Origin: Arion vulgaris
Taxonomy: Eukaryota > Mollusca > Gastropoda > Stylommatophora > Arionidae
Reading direction: 5' to 3'
Assembly: GCA_020796225.1 (NCBI GenBank)
Contig: CM036759.1
Coordinates: 64,202,590 to 64,266,589, forward strand
Length of the DNA stretch: 64,000 nt
Of the stretch, positions 30,852 to 41,835 are shown in pieces; positions within the stretch are counted from its first letter, which is position 1, and each line of letters begins with the position of its first letter. Below the pieces are notes generated by a model. That model saw only the letters and a list, made by a program, of their open reading frames with translations. It was not told the origin of the DNA and ran no database searches. The translations under genes and the position numbers were made by a program.

Positions 30852-31109
30852 CTTCTTTTTTTTTTTTTTGCGTTCGTTCTTTACAACCAATTTTAATCAC
30901 TCTTTGTGACATGTTTGATCTTTGCCAAGAACGTGTATACGTTGCACATTGGTTTAGTAGGCCCCTAAACACATAGACTTCTACACATTTAGGACACATG
31001 CATCCGATTTCAGCCAAACCTCCTCAGTCGCCTCTTACGACATGCGTGGCAGGTAACAGTGGTTCTATTCTTTACACCCCAAATTTGGGCCCCGGTAACC
31101 ACTCAGGCG
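30852..31109 (-). mobile_element. SINE-B2 inserted in the Penelope-like element
   Basis: ATCTGGGACTA flanks it at 30841-30851 and 31110-31120. Minus orientation: T-rich tail (30852-30870), CCAATTTTAATCACTCTTTG, CGCCTCTTACGACATGCGTG, CCAAATTTGGGCCCCGGTAA. Confidence 0.93.
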
Positions 31110-31120
31110 ATCTGGGACTA

Positions 31121-32568
31121 AAAACGAATAGCGAAATAAGTGCAACACAAAACTAGAAGTGGAAAAGAAGAGAAACAATAAACAATTAAGTGAATATATA
31201 ACTTATATATACGAAGCAAATGCACATATAGATTACAAGACATGAGATGAGAAAGTACTAAGAAGCATAGGAATGTAATGCGTTGAGTCCAAGAGATCGC
31301 AAGGTACCATATAACGAAATAAAACGGTTCTCCAGAGCAAATCAACTACGATCATCAGAGGAACATGATCGGATGGCTGTGACCTGGACATCGCAAGTTC
31401 CTGAATGGCCAGTATCATTGAAATGAGTAGCTACAGGGGTCACAGAGCATTGGCGTATATCGCGGAAGTGTTGGGCGAATCGGTCACTGAGCCTCTTGCC
31501 GGTCTCACCAATGTAGGCCTTGTTGCACCGCTTGTAGGTGATGGCATAGATAATATTACGGGACTCGCACGTGAAACTGTCTTCAATAACAAACGTGACT
31601 TTTGGAAAAGACACAGTGCGAGTCTGTTTTACATAAGCACACGTGTTGCAGCGCCGACGGCCACACTGGATGGTGCCAAAATGACTCTATATATTAGGAT
31701 TGAGGCGACTGTGAACCAACATATCCTTAAAACTTTTGTCCCGTCTGTACGTCACCAAAGGATAGTGTTGGAAGACTGAAGGTGTCTCAGGATCAGACTG
31801 AAGAATAGGGAGATGATGGAATAAGACCTTTTCACAAGGAAACTATGAGGTGGAAAGTTAAGATAAGTTTCACCCTGTCAGAATTGGAAGTGCTATGCTG
31901 GTTAGAAAGGGCCTCCTGGCGAGCAATTTGCTGAACGCGTTGCATAGTGGATGCAAGCACATTCTCCGGGTATAGGCGCTTGTGGAAGAAATCCAGCATC
32001 TCGTGAGCTCTATCGAGAAAATCGTCGTCCTCGCTACAGAGGCGACGAAGGCGCAAGAGTTGAGAGAATGGTAAGAGTCACGACAAGCCTGGGGATGGGA
32101 AGAGGTATAAAGAAGAAAACTATGTGCATCAGTAGGCTTGTAGTATACTGATGTAGTGATGGTGGATAGGCTGATAGTGATAGTGATGTCAAGAAAGTTG
32201 ACACAAGAGGTAGAGATGTGAGATGTAAACCGAATAGCAGGATTGAGGACATTAATGAAATTTATGAAGCGTGACAAATCGGCTTCAGGCGTATCAGTAA
32301 TGACAATACAATCATCAATGTATCTATGATACACAGACGGAAGAGGGCCATCATAGGAATTCCATACTAGGTGTTCAAGATGACCCATGAATAGACAAGC
32401 ATAACTGGGTCCCATTTTAGTACCCATGGCGACCACACTGATCTGCTCAAAGAACTAGTCATTGAACTGAAAGGAGTTGAGAGTGAGAACTAGTTCTGCA
32501 AGACGAAGGAGAGCCGAGGTGGAGACAAGTGGGTTAGTTCTCCTGTCGAGAAAGAACTGAAGAGCTTG
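31121..32568 (-). mobile_element. Penelope-like element, 5'-truncated
   Basis: Order on the minus strand is reverse transcriptase palm/thumb, CxxC linker, GIY-YIG nuclease, then 3' untranslated part. This is the diagnostic arrangement of endonuclease-bearing Penelope elements. The 5' end stops inside the reverse transcriptase, at a junction with a LINE-F fragment at about 32568. It is a single degraded copy, interrupted by SINE-B2. Confidence 0.92.
31345..32568 (-). pseudogene. Penelope-like polyprotein remnant (RT + GIY-YIG)
   Basis: From 32568 downward: LDRRTNPLVSTSALLRLAEL, FEQISVVAMGTKMGPSYACL, then YIDDCIVI, the YxDD catalytic box at about 32310-32333. Next VNFLDITI and SVYYKPTDAHSFLLYTSSHP. 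After frame breaks near 32060-31830 comes PLVTYRRDKSFKDMLVHSRL, CGRRRCNTCAYV (zinc-like linker), NIIYAITYKRCNKAYIGETG (GIY-YIG core at about 31530-31560) and HFNDTGHS. One in-frame stop lies in the linker near 31684 and another before FEQIS at about 32455. Not functional. Confidence 0.93.
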
Positions 32569-32790
32569 AAATACAACAAATACAATGGTTCTGACATTTA
32601 ATGAGAATGGAATACAATCAAACCACTAATAACAGCAAATACATTTTCTTAAAAAAGAGATCAGGTACTAGAGCCAAGGGCAGACCCAGAAAAAGGTGGA
32701 TAGACAATATCAAGACCGCACTAAATAAACACGGATATAACACATCAATGGCAACTCAATTGCTCATGAAAAGCAAATTAAAGCTTTCAC
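32562..32790 (+). mobile_element. LINE-F-type C-terminal fragment, plus
   Basis: KYIFLKKRSGTRAKGRPRKR followed by WIDNIKTALNKHGYNTSMAT matches the basic GRPRKRW tail of LINE-F. Truncated on both sides and abutting the Penelope 5' end. Confidence 0.75.
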
Positions 32791-32969
32791 CCCTACGCTT
32801 AACGGCAAGAGTGGACAATCAACTCCATCATACACCTGGGGAAAGACAATAGACAATAGAACAATAGAACAAATAAACTGAACGGTAGATGACCAGTGAG
32901 TGACCTGTAGAAAGGTCGAGAAACTCGGGACTTCCTCTGCTGATATATAATTTATGTTATATTTTATTA

Positions 32970-33265
32970 ACCGTTGATTGATAGGACTATACGCATTTCA
33001 CTTCGGTGAGTAACCATGTGTGGTCCGATCTCATTCTTACACAGGAAGATCTCAGCTGCAGTGCACGAACTCCGTAGCACCGGCGATGGTCCCGTGTAAT
33101 TTTGAAGATGGTGAAGATATTTTTGTAGGAATTTTTTTGAAATCTTTTCTAATGAATTTTGCTCGAGCAGCGGCTTTCCAGCCTGTTCCTCGCGATATTG
33201 AACTGCCAAACCTTCTTTTACGTGCTCAAATTGAACACGGGACCTACGTTTTATCGTCCTTCCCC
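32970..33265 (-). mobile_element. SINE-A, minus
   Basis: TTGATTGATAGGACTATACG, CACTTCGGTGAGTAACCATG, CACGAACTCCGTAGCACCGG, GAGCAGCGGCTTTCCAGCCT and GGGACCTACGTTTTATCGTC. Head absent. Confidence 0.92.
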
Positions 33266-33860
33266 CTCCCGCCACCTTGCCTAGTTCGACATAAATAAAG
33301 TAAATGTATTAAAACGACAATGCCTTGCGCACACACACACACACACAAACATCCTAGGCTTTCATCGATTTTGCTGAGAAGGGAATTATCTGGCAATGTT
33401 TGAATACAAACGTAGAGGATAAGAGAGAATGAATTTAATCTTCTAGTTAGTTGAATTTATGTTCTATATTTCTTGATGTAACCATTGAATATTGAATTAT
33501 TTTTATATTTTGTTAAACGCGTGGGAATATACTTTCTTGCGTAGATGTCTAGAATATTATAGTACGTAATCAACTAACGCGGATTAATCTTAACAACTAA
33601 AGAGACTAGGTCAAAAGTAGTTCGTTGTGTATTGACTTCAGAAATTAGTGACCGTTCAATAATTTTGGCGGCCAACTTAATCACAAGTTTCTGTAGATTT
33701 AGACTATAGCTTTGTTTCTCTTCTTCTACTTCTTCGTTCATTGTTAGACCTCTTCTTGAATAGTATTATTTGTAGAGAAAGCAGTGGTTCAACACGAGTA
33801 CCTTGATTTCGTACCCTGCATCGCCATTCTTTTGTTTTATGAGAACTATTAACATAGCAC
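33266..33860. other. No recognisable feature
   Basis: Apart from a CA run at 33330-33347, this is AT-rich DNA with no supported frame, SINE or LINE landmark. Confidence 0.55.
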
Positions 33861-33869
33861 TTCGAACAT

Positions 33870-35920
33870 GTCCATATTTGCTCCCATCTCCGCCTCAACA
33901 AATCCAGCAGCGTCCAACGGTCCAACTCATGCCAACATCTCCGCCTCAACAAATCCAGCAGCGTCCAACGGTCCAACTCATGCCAACATCTCCGCCTCAA
34001 CAAATCCAACAGCGTCCAACGGTCCAACTCATGCCAACATCTCCGCCTCAACAAATCCAGCAGCGTCCAACGGTCCAACTCATGCCAACGGTCCACCTCA
34101 TGCCAACGGTCCAACTCATGCCAACGGTCCAACTCATGCCAACGGTCCAACTCATGCCAACGGTCCAACTCATGCCAACATCTCCGCCTCAACAAATCCA
34201 GCAGCGTCCAACGGTCCAACTCATGCCAACGGTGCAACTCATGCCAACGGTCCAACTCATGCCAACGGTCCAACTCATGCCAACGGTGCAACTCATGCCA
34301 ACGGTCCAACTCTTGCCAACGGTCCAACTCATGTCAACGGTGCAACTCATGCCAACGGTCCAACTCATGCCAACGGTCCAACTCATGCCAACGGTCCAAC
34401 TCATGCCAACGGTGCAACTCATGCCAACGGTCCAACTCATGCCAACGGTCCAACTCATACCAACGGTCCAACTCATGCCAACGGTCCAACTCATGCCAAC
34501 GGTGCAACTCATGCCAACGGTCCAACTCATGCCAACGGTCCAACTCATGCCAACGGTGCAACTCATGCCAACGGTCCAACTCATGCCAACGGTCCAACTC
34601 ATGCCAACGGTCCAACTCATGCCAACGGTCCAACTCATGCCAACGGTCCAACTCATGTCAACGGTCCAACTCATGCCAACGGTCCAACTCATGCCAACGG
34701 TGCAACTCATGCCAACGGTCCAACTCATGCCAACGGTCCAACTCATGCCAACGGTGCAACTCATGCCAACGGTCCAACTCATGCCAACGGTCCAACTCAT
34801 GCCAACGGTCCAACTCATGCCAACGGTCCAACTCATGCCAACGGTCCAACTCATACCAACGGTGCAACTCATGCCAACGGTCCAACTCATGCCAACGGTC
34901 CAACTCATGCCAACGGTCCAACTCATGCCAACGGTCCAACTCATGCCAACGGTCCAACTCATGCCAACGGTCCAACTCATGCCAACGGTCCAACTCATGC
35001 CAACGGTCCAACTCATGCCAACGGTCCAACTCATGCCAACGGTCTAACTCATGCCAACGGTCCAACTCATGCCAACATCTCCAACTCATGCCAACGGTCC
35101 AACTCATGCCAACGGTCCAACTCATGCCAACATCTCCAACTCATGCCAACGGTCCAACTCATGCCAACGGTCCAACTCATGCCAACGGTCCAACTCATGC
35201 CAACGGTCCAACTCATGCCAACGGTCCAACTCATGCCAACGGTCCAACTCATGCCAACATCTCCAACTCATGCCAACATCTCCAACTCATGCCAACGGTC
35301 CAACTCATGCCAACGGTCCAACTCATGCCAACGGTCCAACTCATGCCAATGGTCCAACTCATGCCAACGGTCCAACTCATGCCAACATCTCCAACTCATG
35401 CCAACGGTACAACTCATGCCAACGGTACAACTCATGCCAACGGTCCAACTCATGCCAACGGTCCAACTCATGCCAACATCTCCAACTCATGCCAACATCT
35501 CCAACTCATGCCAACGGTCCAACTCATGCCAACGGTCCAACTCATGCCAACATCTCCAACTCATGCCAACATCTCCAACTCATGCCAACGGTACAACTCA
35601 TGCCAACGGTCCAACTCATGCCAACGGTCCAACTCATGCCAACATCTCCAACTCATGCCAACATCTCCAACTCATGCCAACGGTCCAACTCATGCCAACG
35701 GTCCAACTCATGCCAACGGTCCAACTCATGCCAACGGTCCAACTCATGCCAACATCTCCAACTCATGCCAACATCTCCAACTCATGCCAACGGTCCAACT
35801 CATGCCAACGGTCCAACTCATGCCAACGGTCCAACTCATGCCAACGGTCCAACTCATGCCAACGGTCCAACTCATACCAACGGTCCAACTCATGCCAACG
35901 GTCCAACTCATGCCAACGGT
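33870..35920. repeat. 18-bp array from the SINE-A head, about 2 kb
   Basis: More than 100 units of GGTCCAACTCATGCCAAC. The left part has a 51-bp variant with CTCCGCCTCAACAAATCCAG; the right part has a short CATCTCCAACTCATGCCAA variant. The last unit, CATGCCAACGGTACCAGG, aligns with CGTGCCAAAGGTACTCGG of the SINE-A head between A- and B-box, and the array continues into SINE-A. Open frames up to 701 codons are artefacts of a unit divisible by three. Confidence 0.95.
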
Positions 35921-36090
35921 ACCAGGTTCGCTCCCATGTGGAGCCATCTGAATATTTTTCCAGAGTTCCCTGATCTCAGTGTATGTGAGTTCTAGTTCCT
36001 AGTCCTATCGAAGACGGACGATAAAACGTAGGTCCCGTGTTCAATTTGAGCACGTAAGAGAACGATTGGCAGTGCAACATCGAGAAGAAC
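35915..36090 (+). mobile_element. SINE-A 5' half after the array
   Basis: B-box AGGTTCGCTCCCATG, GTGGAGCCATCTGAATATTT, CTCAGTGTATGTGAGTTC, CGGACGATAAAACGTAGGTC and GTTCAATTTGAGCACGTAAG. The 3' half is missing. Confidence 0.9.
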
Positions 36091-36239
36091 TATTTGGGAG
36101 CTCGTGACATCCAGGTCATAGGCATATGATCATTTTATTATGTTGGTCGAAGTTGAAATGCTGTTGATAATCCTTTTTATATCTTTATATGATACATTAG
36201 GACCTCTTGGATTTAACACCCTACATCCATATGCTTCTT

Positions 36240-36366
36240 CATACTGAGAGAAAAAGAGAAAGAAAGAGAGAGAAAAAAAAGAGAGAGAGACGAAAAAGAG
36301 AAAGAAAGAGAGATAAGAAAGAGAAAGAAAAGAAAGAGAGAAGAAAGAGACGAGAAAGAGAGTGAA
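36240..36366. repeat. Purine-only GA/AAAG tract
   Basis: About 120 bp of AAAGAGAGA-type sequence with almost no pyrimidine on plus, next to the LINE-R tail. 36091-36239 is unassigned. Confidence 0.85.
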
Positions 36367-36367
36367 T

Positions 36368-36985
36368 GGGTCATCCTCATTCCTCTCCGCTTCTCGTGGA
36401 GCATAGGGCCTCAACAGTTATTTACCACTCTTCTCGGTCTCTGGCTGTTCTCTTTATTGACTCCCAGAATAGTTCAGCACTTTTCAGTTTCTCAAGAAGA
36501 TTTCGTCTTCAGGTCTGTGTAGGGCGTCCTCTTTGTTGTTGTTGTTTCCCCTGGGGTTCCACTCAAGTGCTTTTCTAGTGACTTTCGTAGTGACTTTCTA
36601 TGTCTTCCGTAGGGTATGCCCAACCCATCGCCATTTTCTCCTCTTGACCTGGGTCATCATGGGTTCCTGTCCGGGTCTTATCCACAGTTAATTCAACCAT
36701 ACCATCTCACACTGAGAATCTGCAGAAGACATCCGTTGACAAAGGCCTGAATCTTATGAGTATTTAACTTGGTGACTCGCCTGAGCCATACGGCAACACA
36801 AATTTCACATTTTAACTGAATATCTTGAACTTTGTTTTCGTGGAGATGGCAGTGGACTTCCACACTGTGTACAGGATAGCAAAGGCTTGTTGGGCTTTCC
36901 TAATCCTGACATTAATGTCCTCATCTGTAACTCCTGATTGGCTGATCTTACTTCCAATGTAGACAAATTCACCAACATCTTTTAT
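36368..36985 (-). mobile_element. LINE-R 3' end, minus
   Basis: Minus strand: GEFVYIGSKI, RIRKAQQAF, LEWNPRGN with a stretched poly-Asn codon run (TTGTTG at 36530-36545), and the closing LCSTRS-like region near 36380-36400. Many stops. The family tail agrees with 17274-18902. Confidence 0.8.
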
Positions 36986-37039
36986 TACTACTCACACATT
37001 TTAAAAAAAGAAGGTAGTTATAGAAACCGAAGGTGACAT

Positions 37040-37350
37040 ACGTAAGCACAAAGTAATATTTCAAAGTAATATTTCAAAGTAATATTTCAAAAAGATTTCA
37101 AGGTGAAGAGCTGACTTCACTACATCGGATTTTCCCGTTATGGACTTGGTTTTCCCCTCCTCAGACACCACATGCCACCTTCCAAGTATATTGTACAAAG
37201 CACGAACTCCGTAGCTCAATACAGCAATCTTCAGGGATCTCTGTAAAAATACATTAGTGAACCGAACAATGTGGTCAGTATTCGAACACACGACCATGGT
37301 ACCGCATAGCAAACGACTTGACTATTTGATTACGGTGCGTTCCAAGCAGA
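37040..37350 (-). mobile_element. SINE-K, minus
   Basis: Minus strand begins with a tRNA-like head: ATAGTCAAGTCGTTTGCTAT and GTGTGTTCGAATACTGACC (B-box-like). Next CTACGGAGTTCGTGCTTTGT and CATAACGGGAAAATCCGATG. The 3' end carries a 16-bp repeat, GTAATATTTCAAA, three times at 37050-37090. Confidence 0.7.
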
Positions 37351-37429
37351 AAACGAAGAAGAATTGCACCTAAAATGTTTTTAAAAAAGTAATTTTTCGA
37401 ACGCTCCATATTACCAAATGAACACTTGT

Positions 37430-37985
37430 TAAACCACTCTGTGAGTTGTATGTGATCTTAGTAGAGTGATTGTACGTTGTGTTAGTTATGTGTGAGTTGT
37501 ATGTGATCTTAGTAGAGTGATTGTACGTTGTGCTAGTTATGTGTGAGTTGTATGTGATCTTAGTAGAGTGATTGTACGTTGTGCTAGTTATGCGCCTATA
37601 AGTAGGACAGCACATCCGATTTGTATGTGATCTTAGTAGAGTGATTGTACGTTGTGCTAGTTATGCGCCTATAAGTAGGACAGCACATCCGATTTGTATG
37701 TGATCTTAGTAGAGTGATTGTACGTTGTGATAGTTATGCGCCTATAAGTAGGACAGCACATCCGATTTGTATGTGATCTTAGTAGAGTGATTGTACGTTG
37801 TGATAGTTATGTGCCTATAAGTAGGACAGCACATCCGATTTGTATGTGATAGCAGTGTGATTGTACGTTGTGATAGTTATGCGCCTATAAGTAGGACAGC
37901 ACATCCGATTTGTATGTGATAGCAGTGTGATTGTACGTTGTGCTAGTTATGCGCCTATAAGTAGGACAGCACATCCGATTTCTGT
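37430..37985. repeat. 51/73-bp array from SINE-B
   Basis: Three early units of about 51 bp (GTGAGTTGTATGTGATCTTA), then about six of 73 bp (TGTATGTGATCTTAGTAGAG to AGCACATCCGATT). It corresponds to the SINE-B segment from TTGTATGTGATC to CACATCCGATT. Confidence 0.93.
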
Positions 37986-38087
37986 GACGCTTTTTTTTTT
38001 TACTAGGATAGCTTCCCCAGACCCGTACCTCAGTCGGCTCTTAGACATGCTATGTAGGTCACAGTGTTAATATTCTCTGCTCCCCTT

Positions 38088-38895
38088 GCGAGCCCAGGCA
38101 ACACACAGGCAAATCGCCTCTTACGACATGCCTTGTAGGTCCCAGTGTTACTATTCTTTGCAGAGCCCGGCAACACACAGACGAATCGCCTCTTACGACA
38201 TGCCTTGTAGGTCCCAGTTTTACTATTCTTTGCAGAGCCCGGCAACACACAGACGAATCGCCTCTTACGACATGCCTTGTAGGTCTCAGTGTTACTATTC
38301 TTTGCAGAGCCAGGCAACACACAGACGAATCGCCTCTTACGACATGCCTTGTAGGTCCCAGTGTTACTATTCTTTGCAGAGCCCGGCAACACACAGACGA
38401 ATCGCCTCTTACGACATGCCTTGTAGGTCCCAGTGTTACTATTCTTTGCAGAGCCTGGCAACACACAGACGAATCGCCTCTTACGACATGCCTTGTAGGT
38501 CCCAGTGTTACTATTCTTTGCAGAGCCTGGCAACACACAGACGAATCGCCTCTTACGACATGCCTTGTAGGTCCCAGTGTTACTATTCTTTGCAGAGCCC
38601 GGCAACACACAGACGAATCGCCTCTTACGACATGCCTTGTAGGTCCCAGTGTTACTATTCTTTGCAGAGCCTGGCAACACACAGACGAATCGCCTCTTAC
38701 GACATGCCTTGTAGGTCCCAGTGTTACTATTCTTTGCAGAGCCTGGCAACACACAGACGAATCGCCTCTTACGACATGCCTTGTAGGTCCCAGTGTTACT
38801 ATTCTTTGCAGAGCCCGGCAACACACAGACGAATCGCCTCTTACGACATGCCTTGTAGGTCCCAGTGTTACTATTCTTTGCAGAGCCCGGCAACA
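38088..38895. repeat. 72-bp array from SINE-B
   Basis: Eleven units of ACAGACGAATCGCCTCTTAC, GACATGCCTTGTAGGTCCCA, GTGTTACTATTCTTTGCAGA and GCCCGGCAACAC. It covers the SINE-B 5' end and core, with CCCCTTGCG lost in all units. Few C/T changes separate units; 72 is divisible by three, so frames open on both strands. Confidence 0.95.
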
Positions 38896-38915
38896 CACAA
38901 GCGCAATAGAAAAAT

Positions 38916-39184
38916 AAAAACGCAAGGAGATCTCTGGAATTCTAAAGAAAAATCTGAAACACTGCCCCCTCCCTCCTCCCCACAACCACCTCCTCCAGAC
39001 AGAAATGAGCAGCAAAGAGAAACATAAGATGGAAACAGAAAGTTCAAAGTTCATTACCTCGCCCAGATAAGAAAGTGCAAATATGCAATCTTTGCGGACG
39101 AATCGAAAACAAGTCTAGATACTTCTCTATTCCTATCCTTCAGCCGTGTTTGTTATTACTGTACAGTTTCTTTCAGCCAACGAA
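38916..39184. other. No recognisable feature
   Basis: AG-rich to mixed sequence with a short C-rich stretch (38960-39000). No supported gene. Confidence 0.5.
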
Positions 39185-39415
39185 TTTCCACGGGCAGCGG
39201 ATTTCCAGCCTTCTCATTTTATTAAAAAATTCATTAAAAATATTATACAATAAAATTCCAACAAAATATTTTCACAATCTTCTAAATTACATCTGAGACT
39301 CTCGCTGATGCTACGGAGTTCGTGCACTACCGCTGGGATCTTCTTGTGTAAGAAAGAGATCGGAGCATACATGGTTACTTACCGAAGTACAATGATGATG
39401 GTCCTATCAATCAAT
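39185..39415 (+). mobile_element. SINE-A 3' half, plus
   Basis: GGGCAGCGGATTTCCAGCC, CACAATCTTCTAAATTACAT, GATGCTACGGAGTTCGTGCA, AAGAAAGAGATCGGAGCATA and TCCTATCAATCAATC tail. Confidence 0.9.
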
Positions 39416-39469
39416 CACCAGCAAACAACAATACCACATCAAACATCAATGTTCCCTTCAGCCAAGCTT

Positions 39470-39985
39470 ACTTTTATTCTTTCCCACCCAATCTCCCTAT
39501 CTTTTCCCACCCAATCTCCCTGTCTTTTCCCACCCAATCTCCCTGTCTTTTCCCACCCAATCTCCCTGTCTTTTCCCACCCAATCTCCCTGTCTTTTCCC
39601 ACCCAATCTCCCTGTTTTTCCACACCCAATCTTCCTGTCTTTTCCCACCCAATCACGTGTCATTTCCCACCCAATCTCCCTGTCTGTTCTCACCCAATCT
39701 CCCTGTCTTTTCCAACCCAATCTCCATGTCTTTTCATAACAAGTCTTCCTGACCTTTACCACCAAATCGTCTTGTCCTTTACCATCAAATCTTCCTGTCC
39801 TTTACCACCAAATCTTCCTGTCCTTTACCACCAAATCGTCTTGTCCTTTACCATCAAATCTTCCTGTCCTTTTCCACCAAATCTTCCTGTCATTTACCAC
39901 CCATCTCCATGTCCTCTTCCACCCAACCTCCTTGTCATTTTCTACACACTCTTCACGTCCTTTCCCATCCAACCTTCTTATACCT
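39470..39985. repeat. 23-bp pyrimidine-rich array, two domains
   Basis: Left domain units are TCTTTTCCCACCCAATCTCC plus CTG (about 11). The right domain from 39735 uses TCCTTTACCACCAAATCTTC plus CTG (about 10). Both share one 23-bp frame, so they are diverged branches of one array. Confidence 0.92.
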
Positions 39986-40134
39986 CCAATCTCACATTTA
40001 TCGGTTAAAAAGCCCTAGTTGAAATCCTCTAGGCTCTTAATCGTTTTCAGCAAATAGCAAAATATATTTATGGTAAGCATTCCTGTAGCTCGCCGGTTAA
40101 AGGGCTAAGTTAACCAACCACATTCTCAACAATT

Positions 40135-40362
40135 TTTACACCCACTTTTCTCCCTCATTCAACACAAACTTTTCTCCCTCATTCAACACACACTTTCCTC
40201 CCTCATTCAACACAAACTTTTCTCCCTCATTCAACACAAACTTTTCTCCCTCATTCAACACACACTTTTCTCCCTTATTCAACACACACGTTCTTCCTTC
40301 ATTCAACACCCACTTTCCTCCCTCATTCAACACACACTTTCCTCCCTCATTCAACACTAGAG
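40135..40362. repeat. 24-bp array
   Basis: About nine units of TTCTCCCTCATTCAACACAA plus ACTT, with TTTCC and CACAC variants. In-frame on minus (VLNEGEKF), no gene evidence. 40363-40735 has nothing recognised. Confidence 0.9.
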
Positions 40363-40735
40363 GAGGGACCTACTCTAATACACAGACCCGTCCTTTTATC
40401 TGGGCACTTGAATAGCACATATATTCTCCTCTTTTCCTATGCTCCCTCGTTATCTTCGCTTGGACCTGCCCCCTGACCGGTCATCGCACTCACTGAGTCT
40501 GTAGGTACACTCGCAGGTGGTACTCACCATCGTGGTCTCCGATTACCTATTTTGCCGGGGACCACGGTCACACACAACACTACCGTCACAAACCAACTTT
40601 TCTAGAGTGTATGTCCGTACTTGATCTCTGATGTCCCCCTACCTACATGACAATATGGAATCAAATTACAGGTGTACTTAATTGGGGGTGAGTTGCGAAC
40701 AGGTAAATCACAGTTTTACAAGAGAATCCATAACA
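40363..40735. other. No recognisable feature
   Basis: Mixed, relatively GC-rich DNA (40440-40600) without frame, SINE landmark or RNA fold that I can support. Confidence 0.5.
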
Positions 40736-40739
40736 ATAG

Positions 40740-40819
40740 TTTCTTCTTCTTCAAACGCTACATATAGACCACTTGTTAACCACTCTTTCTGATTTGTATG
40801 TGATCTCAGCCTAAGAGCT
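40740..40819 (-). mobile_element. SINE-B 3' fragment, minus
   Basis: TTTCTTCTTCTTCAAACGCT, CCACTTGTTAACCACTCTTT and GTGATCTCAGCCTAAGAGC, broken by the next SINE-B2. TAAGAGC recurs at 41038, a possible short target duplication. Confidence 0.8.
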
Positions 40820-41037
40820 ATCTTCTTCTTCTTCTTCTTACGTTCGTTCTTTACCACCAATTTTAATCACTCTTTGTGATATGTTTGATCTTTGCTAAGA
40901 ACGTGTATACGTTGCACATTGGTTTGGTAGGTCCCTAAACGCATATATTTCTACACGTTTAGGATATGTGCATCCAATTTCAGTTAAACCTCCTTAATGC
41001 TTCTTACGGCATGTGTGGCAGGTAACAGTGGTTCTAT
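40820..41037 (-). mobile_element. SINE-B2, minus, 5' truncated
   Basis: CTTCTTCTTCTTCTTACGTT tail, CACCAATTTTAATCACTCTT, GCACATTGGTTTGGTAGG, CTTCTTACGGCATGTGTGGC and AACAGTGGTTCTAT. Confidence 0.88.
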
Positions 41038-41044
41038 TAAGAGC

Positions 41045-41202
41045 GATGATCAATGAACCCTACCTGAGTAGGAATCTCCGCAGCACTAAGCCTAGTACTG
41101 CGCGCCTAGAGCTATTGGAGGTTTCTGGGTTCTCAAGAAAACCGGGTGATCTCCCCCCAATGCCCTATAGGAAAAAGAGTGAAAACTCATAATTCCTGTG
41201 GC

Positions 41203-41234
<32 letters not shown>

Positions 41235-41235
41235 T
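41045..41235 (+). mobile_element. SINE-B3-like tail fragment
   Basis: GAGCTATTGGAGGTTTCTGG, AACTCATAATTCCTGTGGCA and AAGAAGAAG tail parallel the 3' part of the element at 46090-46405. The upstream part is unassigned. Confidence 0.5.
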
Positions 41236-41402
41236 CTCTTTTATTGTGTAGTTTTCCTGACTTCTTCTTGGGACGCTCCATATCAACCACTTGTTAACCA
41301 CTCTTTCTGATTTGTATGTGATCTGAGCATAAGAGCGATTATACGTTGTGCTAGTTATGCGCATACAAGTAGATCAGCACATCCGAAGACCCTACCTCAG
41401 TT

Positions 41403-41538
41403 GTTTGTTTGTTTGTTTGTTTAGTAGGGATTAAAGCCTCTTTAAGCCGAGGCACGCCCCTTTCAACCTAAGGCGAACCTTTTATTGGTTATATCAGAGC
41501 GTGTAGGCCAACAAACATGAAAAATAAGAATTAACTCC
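41403..41538. mobile_element. Small insertion starting with a TTTG repeat
   Basis: GTTTGTTTGTTTGTTT followed by AGCCTCTTTAAGCCGAGGCA, which contains a GCCTC..GAGGC hairpin. The SINE-B sides carry TCAGTTG on both ends. Unknown element; possibly a SINE in minus orientation with a CAAA tail. Confidence 0.5.
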
Positions 41539-41584
41539 TTTCAGTTGCATCTTACGACATGCTTTATAGGTCGCAGTGTTACTA

Positions 41585-41794
41585 GCCGAATGGGTTAGGG
41601 CGTGGCTTCCATGCGAGAGACTAGTGTTCAATTCACGGTAATGCCAAGGATTTTGTTCTGCTGTGGGCATAAAGGAAAACTCCTAACCTGAACAGCTTCG
41701 CGGCGACTGTACTAACCATGCGGCCTTTACATTCCTCATGCTCTCGTCCAACCTGTCCTACACAGCCCTAATAAGCGGTACTACAGACAGTTTC
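41585..41794 (+). mobile_element. SINE-G inserted in SINE-B
   Basis: GTGTTACTA at 41576-41584 and 41795-41803 flanks it. Head CCGAATGGGTTAGGGCGTGG (A-box-like), GTGTTCAATTCACGG (B-box-like), body CCTAACCTGAACAGCTTCGC and GTCCAACCTGTCCTACAC. Confidence 0.92.
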
Positions 41795-41835
41795 GTGTTA
41801 CTATTCTTTGCTCCCCATGTGAGCCCCGACAACAT

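Larger units (their letters stand above)
37390..38915 (-). mobile_element. SINE-B with two internal arrays
   Basis: The single-copy order of SINE-B is kept: tail side CGAACGCTCCATATTACC (37398), then array 1, CCGATTTCTGTGACGCTTTT (37976), GTCGGCTCTTAGACATGC, then array 2, ending CAACACACAAGCGC. A 260-bp element has become about 1.5 kb. Confidence 0.92.
41262..41835 (-). mobile_element. SINE-B, minus, with two insertions
   Basis: Pieces 41262-41402, 41545-41584 and 41795-41835 form one SINE-B in order (CTCCATATCAACCACTTGTT; TTGCATCTTACGACATGC; GTGTTACTATTCTTTGCTCC). The gaps hold a TTTG-led segment (41403-41538, flanked by TCAGTTG) and a SINE-G. Confidence 0.85.

Noticed and set aside
31345..32568. 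Group II intron or homing endonuclease gene (RT plus GIY-YIG)
   Set aside because: YIDD in a MGTKMGPSYA context together with the CxxC linker and C-terminal GIY-YIG fits Penelope elements, and the region is a truncated nuclear repeat.
33868..35973. A 701-codon open frame of repeated hexapeptides as a structural protein gene
   Set aside because: It is an 18-bp array open in several frames and on the minus strand, continuous with a SINE-A head. No promoter, intron or unique domain is visible.
37430..38895. CRISPR-like or satellite III-type regular array
   Set aside because: No spacers; both monomers are pieces of SINE-B.
38030..39054. Cysteine/arginine-rich repeat proteins on both strands
   Set aside because: All frames are translations of the 72-bp SINE-B-derived array.
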